Below are positions 56,609-64,000 of a stretch of 64,000 nucleotides of DNA, piece after piece; positions within the stretch are counted from its first letter, which is position 1; each line of letters starts with the position of its first letter. Below the pieces are notes generated by a model. That model ran no database searches, had not been told where the DNA came from, and saw only the letters and a program-made list of their open reading frames with translations. The position numbers were made by a program, and so were the translations under genes. This DNA is from Astrothelium macrocarpum (taxonomy: Eukaryota; Ascomycota; Dothideomycetes; Trypetheliales; Trypetheliaceae). Location: contig JAGEMR010000015.1 in assembly GCA_021030915.1 (NCBI GenBank), positions 372,001 through 436,000 on the forward strand, written 5' to 3'.

Positions 56609-58784
56609 ATGACCTCTCCGCCACCACCTTATTTCGCCAAAAGGACCCACAACCAAACAACACCCATAGCCGATCAAGCTCGCCTTGCTGTTGCTCAATA
56701 CATCGATAAACCTCTTCGACAAGCAACCAATTCTCGCTGGGGAAAGGAACTTGGCAAATTCTCAGCGTCATGGAGACTGGCACGCATCTTCAGTATTCCG
56801 AATCTTCTCATATACCTATGGATGTTTGCTTGTTATTGGGGAGAGCGTTTGACGTTTCGAAGCCATTTAGAAGCTTGCGAATGGGGTAATTGGGAGCAAT
56901 GGGTATCGTCTCCTCATATCCTTCAAAGAAAAAAACCATGGATGAGATGAACTGCTAATAATTCTGTAGCCTGCTGGAGTAAATCCACACCACCTCGTCT
57001 TCATTGCAGACCCCCAGCTCGTTGATCCTCATACCTACCCAGGTCGACCATGGCCACTTTCTACAGCAACGGTAAAATATACCGACCTTTATCTTGAACG
57101 TACATTTTCTCTCTTGCAGTATGAACTATACCCCGATACAATTATTTTTCTTGGTGATTTGTTCGATGGCGGTCGTGAATGGTCAACCTACAAAAGCGAA
57201 AGTCCGGAAAAGGAATGGCGCCAATATGGGGAAGACTTCTGGCTTGGAGAGTACGACCGTTTCGGCCAATTGTTTTTCAATCATTGGATAGATGCTGGAG
57301 TTAGAGCACGACCCGGTCAGCCTGGACGCAAGATTATGACCAATATTCCTGGAAATCATGATCTTGGCTTTGCCGGTGGGATACAGCCACCAGTGCGAGC
57401 AAGGTTCAATGCATACTTTGGAGAAGGAAATAGAGTGGATGTTTTTGGCAACCACACTTTTGTTTCTGTGGATACTGTTTCACTGTCTGCCATGGACGTT
57501 CCAGACTCCGATCCTAGTATCTGGACTTCTACCGAGGGTTTCCTCACACAAGTACGTGACGCGAAGAAGCGCGCAGTTGGAAAAGAGTTGAGATCCCAGG
57601 CTGGGCACACTGCAACAGGGCGATTTGTACACAAAGTCACTGACACAGATCTCACGTTTCCGATCTTAAAGTCCGACGACGTTACCGAGTTTCCCACTGT
57701 TCTTCTAAGTCATGTGCCTCTGTACAGAGCAGAAGGAACACCTTGTGGTCCCTTACGGGAACATTGGCCTCCATCACCAGAGAAATGGCCAAGTGCAGCT
57801 GGGAAGAAAACACCGGACCACTCGCCAGTCCACGATGAGCGCAACGCAATCCGTGTCGCAGCAGGATACCAATACCAGAACGTCCTTACACCCCAAGTCA
57901 GTGAAGACCTCGCCAAGCGCATCGGCGACGTCAGCTACGCCTTCAGCGGCGACGACCACGACTACTGCGAAGTCGTCCACCGTAGCTACCCCAGCGGCGG
58001 CGGCGGCATCCGCGAAATCACCGTCAAAAGCCTCAGCTGGGCCATGGGCGTCCGCCACCCCGGCTTCGTCATGGTCAGTCTCTGGAACCCGGTCGACAGC
58101 CTCGGCAAAAGCCTCAACAACCGCGACGAGCCCACCCTCCAAACACACCTCTGCCTGCTCCCCGACCAACTCGGCATCTTCACCCGCTACGCCCTCCTCG
58201 CCCTCCTCAGCATCGCCATCCTCGCCGCCCGCGCCGTCGCCCTCGCCTACGGCTACCTCCCCCCCTCCGGCAGCCCCTCTGGCACCCCGATCCTCCCCCT
58301 CTCCTCCCGCGACGCGAGTCCCGCACCCACAACCACACACCGCACAGACACGCTCGGCGCGTCGGAAACCTTCCACGCCAGCCTCGCGGAAAAACACGCC
58401 TCAGGTCACATCGCCGCGCGCAGCGCCTCGTCGCGCGGCCGCAGCATCAGCCCGGGCGGCGCAAGCCTCGGCGGCTACGGCATCCCCGCGTCGCAGCCGC
58501 CGCCGACGTCGTTTCCGGGCGGCGCGAACGGTAGTGGTGGAGAGCGGGCGGGAGGATACTATCCTGAGCGGGATGAGGAGATGACACGGCGAGTGCAGCG
58601 GAAGACGGAAGCGGGGAGGGGAGTGGAGGGGTTGGGGATTTGGGCGGGTGGGAAGGGGGAGGATGGGAAGGCGCCGCGGCAAAGGAGGACGCTGATGTGG
58701 GCGGTGATGGAGGGGTTGAAGAGTTTGGGGAAAGTGGTTGGGGTGGTGTTGGTGTGGTATATTTGGTTGGTGAGGAACGGGTAG
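56609..58784 (+). CDS. Ted1/Cdc1-like ER metallophosphoesterase
   Basis: Fungal relative of yeast Cdc1/Ted1 and human PGAP5, ER enzymes that remove ethanolamine phosphate from GPI-anchor mannoses before export. Two exons, 56609-56902 and 56970-58784, give 702 aa. An N-terminal span (FSIPNLLIYLWMFACYWG) precedes the calcineurin-like phosphoesterase domain, with metal ligands visible in FIADPQLVDPHTY, IIFLGDLFDGGR, IPGNHDLGF, LLSHVPLYR and FSGDDHDYCEV. Two further C-terminal spans (ALLALLSIAILAARAVALAY; VVGVVLVWYIWLV) frame a Ser/Pro/Gly-rich loop that is far more GC-rich than the rest. Start: the ATG at 56609, first in frame after a stop-free but ATG-less stretch. I infer the activity from the motifs; the assignment to Cdc1 or Ted1 specifically is not settled. 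Confidence 0.92.
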
Positions 58785-59136
58785 GTGCTTTAAAGGATGG
58801 GTATGGTAGAAAATTCACCTTCCTGGAAAGTAGTATGGACTTTGTTTATTAGTAGCGTGTAAGTGAAATAAGACAAAGGCAGTTGGAACTCTGCGCACGA
58901 TTTTTTGAATTGAGTAGAAGGAACGACTGACCATTTTGGTTCCTGGTTTGACCTTTGTTGTTATCATAAGCCAACACGTACTTATTTCTGAGCATGATCT
59001 CCTCCAGTCATTTTTTGTCTTAAATCCTTCAGGCGCGGCTTACTACAGCCGCTTAACTCCGTCGACAGCATATATCTTATAGACCACATCTTACGCTCTT
59101 TTCTCTGGCATAGAACTTCTTTAACTTTGACCAAAA
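58785..59136. other. Intergenic region
   Basis: About 350 bp: 3' flank of the phosphoesterase gene and promoter of the F-box gene. Nothing recognised. Confidence 0.5.
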
Positions 59137-60753
59137 ATGGATCCGGGCATGGAGTCTGTGCAAAACTTACGTCTTGATACATTGCCGACAGAAATTCTGT
59201 GGCGAATCGCACGCGAGTGTCCTCCCGAAGTTTGTCTTACACTTACAACAGTCTCGCATTCGCTTCGAAAGAGATTGTTTGACAGATTCGTTTTCAAAGA
59301 CATTATCAAGCGACTTCGCTCAGATGCTGAAGCCAAACGTCATTATGTTCCGGAGCCGCTACTAACGCAGCATCGTGAGGATGAAGACTTAACATTGATG
59401 CACATGGCTGAAGATGACGCAGACGTGCGCATTATTCCTCCTACTTTTACACTAGATCGATTGGAAGCTTTGATTGGCGATGATATACAAGCTTGGATCA
59501 GGATTGCTGTGGCGGAGTCCAAGATGTATCAGATTCACGATCAGTTTCAAAGAGTAACATCGGACAAGATCGAATTTCACTGTAAGGGGTTGCCTCTACT
59601 GAACATCATTCGTAAATACGGCACTGCTTTGACGATCCTAAGTCGTGAGTATAACCCGTGGACTGGGAAACATTTTATGTGCTAATTGGACTTAGATCCT
59701 TGGGTTTATGGGAAGGGCGTTTCGAAATTTCTGGTACACAGTTATTTGAACCTCGATGCAGGCAAGTTACAATGAGATTGATCGCCGTGACCTGATACTA
59801 ACAAAAGTGTTCTAAGACTCATTTTCGAGCAAGGAAGAGGAGATCAAATCTCGCCACAACTTGCTCCCTTCTTGGGCCTTTAATGCCTGCGCCGCAGCAC
59901 TTTCTAGTAAATCCAAACCAATTGCTCTTTGCAACGACCTAGCTGACGGAAACCAGACCCTAAATCCATCGATGTCATTCGCGCAGATTGCCCGGCGAAT
60001 AAAATCATCGGAGAGACGACCGTTCGTTGTGAAATGGCTGCAGATTTCGCAGATCCGACGGATACACAACTCGCTCTTTCTGTCTGTATCTCTCTACTAG
60101 AAGCACATCTCGAAAGAGAGCCCGATACGAACCCTCAGATCCCTCGACTCCAAGACTTTCCTTGGATCACGGATATCGAAAATGGCCTCATTCCTTTACC
60201 CTACCCACCCGCTCCACTCAAGTCGCAGCACAGCCGCTTTGTGGGCTGGAAGGAATGGGAAACCGACTGCATCTATCGCATGACGGACCCGGATTACCTC
60301 GAAGATGGTCCGTGGTGTGGCTACTGGAGCTACGACGCCGCGCCCGATCGCCAGGTACCCGCTGTCCATTTCGCAGATCCTATCGAAGGAACGGTATTCA
60401 GTGTGCAGCGCGCTCGTCGCTCAAGCCGACGCAATAATGGTCGGGAAGTGTATCGGATTCGTGGCTCATACTCGGGTGACGACTTCCGCCTCGAAGGTCA
60501 ATACACAAGGGATGGGTGCTTCATGCTAGGCCCGCCGGGCGAGTTCTGGGTCTGGAGGGGCCGGATGACGCCATTTGGCATGTTTGGGTTTTGGGGTAGT
60601 ACTGATGGAACACGGATTGCGGGGCTTTGCTGGCTGTGGAAGAAGAAATGGAGTGATGCGGCGAGGGAGGAGAAGAGTCAGAGGAGGGAGGAGCAAAGAA
60701 AACTATATTTTCAAAAGCTGCCACTGATGGGAAACTTCCCTCGGATTAGATGA
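59137..60753 (+). CDS. F-box protein (486 aa)
   Basis: F-box proteins link substrates to the SCF ubiquitin ligase through Skp1. Four exons (59137-59644, 59696-59761, 59817-59906, 59957-60753) give 486 aa. The F-box is at residues ~10-50 (LDTLPTEILWRIARECPPEV, LTLTTVSHSLRKRLFDRFVF). The middle is helical. The C-terminal domain (residues ~290-460: FVGWKEWETDCIY, GPWCGYWSYDAA, VYRIRGSYSGDDFRLEG, MTPFGMFGFWGS) resembles the beta-sandwich found at the end of many fungal F-box proteins. Intron 2 (59762-59816) has a GC donor, G|GCAAGT, with branch site TACTAAC; only this choice joins NLDA to DSFSSKEEE in frame. Without it the gene appears as two or three separate frames. Substrate unknown. Confidence 0.85.
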
Positions 60754-61561
60754 TGGCTAATGCATTCATTTAGTTCCCCCCTTTTTTTATGCTTGCAAGA
60801 ACAGTCAGTCTTCAAACTCGAGTCTTTTTAGGCAAAGTAATGACAATACTAGGCGACCCGCACTCTAAATACAAACTCGGGAAAAAATCTTTGATGGCTT
60901 GTGCCTTGCTGTCTTCGACGAAATTTGAAGCTTAGGATCAGGGAGAAAGACAAGGACCGATGACCGCCTTGAGTAGAGGTCCACGCCAGGAGTATTACTA
61001 GCCAGACCATGGATAGAGTATTATCAAGCTATTTGGAGGCTCACACCTTCGACAAATTCATGCTGTACAGCCAAGTCCATTGAAAGTGCCGCTATTATCG
61101 TAGACATTATCTTGGGAAAATTGTAGTTCAATGCTGAGCTTCCTTTTTACTTATTACTTTCTCCAATCTCTCCTAATTCGTTTAGTAAAAATGTCTTGTT
61201 GTAATTTGCTCTTTTCTCCATCATAATCGTAGTACTTGGTTTTGCTTAGTACCTATCCGTTGGCAACTATTCAAGTTCTCAGCCACAAACTGATATACCG
61301 ACTCGTCTTGACTGATTTCTGGTTTTCAATCGGCTACGTCACATTTAGACTCGGATATAGCAAGGTGATTGAGACAATCTCCCTATACTATAGTAGGACG
61401 CATCCCCTGCATTTTCCCCGCAATCCCCACCAAAGCTGCTGTGTGAAATTCTCTGACCACCCAGTCATCATGTTCAAATTACCAAGCGGCCTTGCAACAA
61501 TGCCTTCTCAACATGAAGAACAATCTCACTCCCACGAGAAAAATCAACCTTACTCTTCAAC
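60754..61561. other. Intergenic region, 0.8 kb
   Basis: No coding signal. Contains the promoter of the gene at 61562; the leader just before it is rich in CAAC/CACT motifs. Confidence 0.5.
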
Positions 61562-62758
61562 ATGGCTAATGCCGCTCCCGTCGACCCATCCCTCGCCGGC
61601 GCGGCTCAAATCCCCCTCCAAAGCTTCAACCTCCCTACCTTCCCTCCCGAAGCCCAAAACCTAAGATCCCTCACCCTCACCTCCGACATCGCCCTCAACG
61701 CCTACAACGACCTTCTCACCTCCCCCACCTTCTCCGCCGAAACCGCCATCCCACCTCTGCCCCCCAACATCGAAGCGCTCACCCTCGAACTCTTCAGCCT
61801 CGGCTACCCAGCCGGCTGGCTCGCGCAGCTCAGCCGCCGCCTCCCGCACATCAAAGACCTCGTCGTGTACAGCCAGCTGCTCGGCGGCATCACGGGCGCG
61901 AGCCAGCAGGATGCCGAGCGCTTCTTCGAGAACCTGCGCGGCGTGCGCAGCCTGCACCTGCTGGACGTGTTCGGGAAGGCCGGCTTCTTCCGCAGCATCG
62001 GCGACATCCTGTGGGGTGCGCGCGATACGGAAGAGCAGGCTGCGGCCGTGGGGGTGAGGAAGCGGTTGCTGTTTCTTGAGGTCAGCTTTACGTTTCAGCC
62101 GCGCCAGCAGGAATTTCTGAAGCGCCTGCCGGGCAGCGAGTTGCAGAGGCTGGTGACGCCGAGTTTGGTGACGTGTGTGTTCAATGTGAGTCCTGCGGAG
62201 GTGACGGATGATCCGCAGGATCCGACGAATTTGACGGAGGAGGGAGAGGAGAGGGAGAGGGAACGGGATGAAGAGGGTGTGCGGACGCTGGATGAAGAGG
62301 TGGCTGGGGGGTTAGTGGAGGCGTTGGTGAAAGATGAGTCGAGGCCGAGGGGGTTGAAGGTGCTGAATACGACGATCTATGCGCTGAGTGTGGAACAGTT
62401 TGGTAAGGTGCTGAAGGCGCACGAGGGACTGTTGATAGTGAGTGCTTCGATTAAGGAAGGGGAAGATACGGAAAAGTGGAGGGAGGAGATTCAGAATGCT
62501 GTGAGTGGCTGTCCCGAGCTGGAGCAGTTTGAACTTGTGGTTGTGCCGCGGGAGACAGATGCTTCCTCGGAGCAAAATGTGAAGAGCGAGCCAAAACGTC
62601 TAATCTCAAACTGGGGAGAAGAGGCTGTTGTGGGCCTTGAGCAAAAATGTCCAAAGTTAGGTAGCTTCAAAGTAAGCATACTTCGTAAGCAGTCAATAGG
62701 AATCCTGGACTGGGCAAAGCAAGAAGGTGGGACATGGGAGAGCAGACCTGCAAGCTAG
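61562..62758 (+). CDS. Uncharacterised protein, LRR-like (398 aa)
   Basis: A single exon from an ATG at 61562. The protein alternates Leu-rich strands and helices at roughly 25-30-residue spacing (LRSLTLTSDIALNAY; IEALTLELFSLGYPAGWLAQ; IKDLVVYSQLLGGI; VRSLHLLDVFG; LEQFELVVVP; LGSFKVSILRKQ). This resembles the irregular leucine-rich repeats of fungal F-box/LRR proteins, but no F-box is present. An acidic Glu/Arg-rich loop (EEGEERERERDEEG) interrupts it around residues 222-240. No signal peptide or span. I do not recognise a named family. The first half is GC-rich with strong third-position bias, which supports coding. Confidence 0.78.
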   Translation: MANAAPVDPSLAGAAQIPLQSFNLPTFPPEAQNLRSLTLTSDIALNAYNDLLTSPTFSAETAIPPLPPNIEALTLELFSLGYPAGWLAQLSRRLPHIKDLVVYSQLLGGITGASQQDAERFFENLRGVRSLHLLDVFGKAGFFRSIGDILWGARDTEEQAAAVGVRKRLLFLEVSFTFQPRQQEFLKRLPGSELQRLVTPSLVTCVFNVSPAEVTDDPQDPTNLTEEGEERERERDEEGVRTLDEEVAGGLVEALVKDESRPRGLKVLNTTIYALSVEQFGKVLKAHEGLLIVSASIKEGEDTEKWREEIQNAVSGCPELEQFELVVVPRETDASSEQNVKSEPKRLISNWGEEAVVGLEQKCPKLGSFKVSILRKQSIGILDWAKQEGGTWESRPAS

Positions 62759-63089
62759 ACAAGTTAAATGAACACTCGAAGCATTTTAAATTAGATGTAC
62801 TCTGGACTGTACAACGTCTTGTGTAGCGTTTGCTGTAAGATTGCTGGCTGTGCTTGTGTTGATACATTGTGGTCTTCACCATTGTTGCATCTGGGTATAT
62901 GAATTAAACCCTGCCTTACGCAAGTTCTGTACAAAGTCGCTACTTGGCAACTTGAGAATGATCCTAAAGCGATGGTTGACATTGGCGAGTCAGAAGAGTA
63001 CACCAAGGACAGTCATCGATAAATCGCATGGATATAAGTTATCATGATCAGGTAATCTATTGTATCGACGCTTAAAGAAACATGAAAGC
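62759..63089. other. Intergenic region between convergent genes
   Basis: About 330 bp, nothing recognised. Confidence 0.5.
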
Positions 63090-64000
63090 TCAACTGGAGC
63101 GCGTAGCTTGAATATGGTCAATGGCTTCAATTAGATGCGGCACAAAACGTTCAGGGTTTTCCGTTGCTGGAAAATGCCCTAAACCCGGCATCGGCTTGTG
63201 TTTACCTCCTGGAATCTTTTCGGCGGTCGCCTGGGACATACTTGGAGTATTGCTCCAATCATATTCTCCCGTAAGCATATAAACGGGACATTTCTTGGTA
63301 TCTATACCCGCCATACGCGAGCGACCATCCCAGCCACCAAAATAAAAGTCTAGATCTCCATGGAAGATGCCGTATGCTTGCGCACTATAGAGATGCCAGA
63401 CGAGCTGTTTGTTTCGAAGAGGCGCTGTTGGACTCATCATCTAGAAAAGGTCAATATATATAATGCGAGAGCGATAAAGATGAAGTTGGTGCTCACTCCA
63501 TAGATCCATTCTGGATTGAAGAGCGACTGGTTCACATACGGTGATTGATCGGCCCATGTTCGCTCCATATTGAGGTATTCACACCTACACGAAATCAGTG
63601 TCCGTGGCCGTTGCACGACTTTGGAATGGATACGCACCCTTGGAGAGGGATTGTTCCACCAGCTCCTACTTCTTCATGCCGGGCAGCAACGGCTAAGCAT
63701 ACCTGACCGGCCATTGAGGCACCACAGATGATGGGCTTCTCCAACTTGAGAGCCTTTACAAAGGAAGCAATGCAGCCCACATAGCTCTCTTCGGTATTCG
63801 TGTGTGCCCCCGGACGGTAGTTTTGATATGGGAAACTTCTACCGTGACCAGGCAAGTCGAAGGCATAAATGGTACACTTCTCGCGCATGCGGGCATCATT
63901 CATAACACCATGGTATTGACGCCCATCAGCGCCAGCAGTGTGAAGGAAGACGATGGGCTGGGACCCATTGCCAGACGTTTCATAAAACACCTTGCACTTC
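63090..64000 (-). CDS. Alpha/beta hydrolase, 5' end cut by window edge
   Basis: Serine hydrolase-fold protein of unknown substrate. Three visible exons: 64000-63638, 63584-63497 and 63440-63090; the gene continues beyond 64000. Landmarks: the first strand IVFLHTAGADGRQYHGVM (oxyanion region HTAG); YAFDLPGHGRS; the nucleophile elbow ICGASMAGQVCL (GxSxxG, Ser as nucleophile); the cap region with LFNPEWIYG; an acid candidate in VYMLTGEYDWS; and the catalytic His in MPGLGHFPATENP. Both introns are phase-consistent. The layout resembles haloperoxidase/epoxide-hydrolase-like enzymes, but no specific activity can be named. The missing part is probably short (tens of residues), since the fold starts about 15 codons from the edge. 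Confidence 0.88.

Noticed and set aside
1..64000. tRNA, rRNA, CRISPR arrays, bacterial operon signals
   Set aside because: Scanned by eye for tRNA T-loop and 5S-like motifs and for regular repeats with spacers; none convincing. The genome is eukaryotic, so Shine-Dalgarno sites and operons do not apply.

Overview
The window is nuclear DNA of a filamentous ascomycete (Pezizomycotina; Leotiomycetes is my tentative guess). The evidence is compact genes on both strands, introns mostly of 47-75 bp with GTRNGT donors and CTNAC-type branch sites, fungal-only families (DUF7707 GPI protein, SAS4-type chromatin protein, DUF1295 reductase), and two very AT-rich blocks that look like transposons mutated by RIP. 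I assembled spliced gene models by eye from reading frames, splice sites and phase. Where I give a protein length, the exon lengths sum to a whole number of codons.

Layout. 1-11 kb: a CorA-like membrane protein (start outside the window or unclear), the t-SNARE Sec9, a SAS4-domain protein, a YPT35-type PX protein, a small GPI-anchored DUF7707 protein and the SM protein VPS33. 11.06-13.23 kb: AT-rich pogo/Fot1-like element 1, whose edge lies 98 bp from the VPS33 start codon. 13.7-30 kb: an 850-aa orphan, TFIIS, a DUF1295 reductase, a secreted Ser/Thr/Asn-rich repeat protein, RNase P subunit RPP1, casein kinase 2 alpha and valyl-tRNA synthetase. 30-45.8 kb: two low-complexity orphans, a sulfate permease with a STAS domain, an unrecognised spliced small gene, the mitotic-exit GAP BUB2, a coiled-coil protein, an 89-aa spliced small gene, an ANCHR-like zinc-finger protein with three MIM1-like motifs, and TVP23. 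45.8-52 kb: a gene-poor stretch, then a cytosolic tyrosinase and a zinc-independent MDR reductase. 52.70-54.87 kb: AT-rich element 2. 55-64 kb: a hydroxylaminobenzoate-lyase-like protein, a Ted1/Cdc1-like phosphoesterase, an F-box protein, an orphan, and an alpha/beta hydrolase that runs off the right edge.

Most genes are unrelated housekeeping genes and I see no biosynthetic cluster. Sec9, YPT35, VPS33, TVP23, Ted1 and the ANCHR-like protein all act in membrane traffic or ESCRT biology, but they are dispersed and I regard this as chance. The most unusual signals are the two transposons: 2167 and 2168 bp long, TA-flanked, with different terminal repeats, and in both the ends and the first 40 or so transposase codons have escaped the mutation that erased the interior. 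Next are two GC-AG introns that only reading frame reveals, and two small spliced genes that long-ORF searches would miss.
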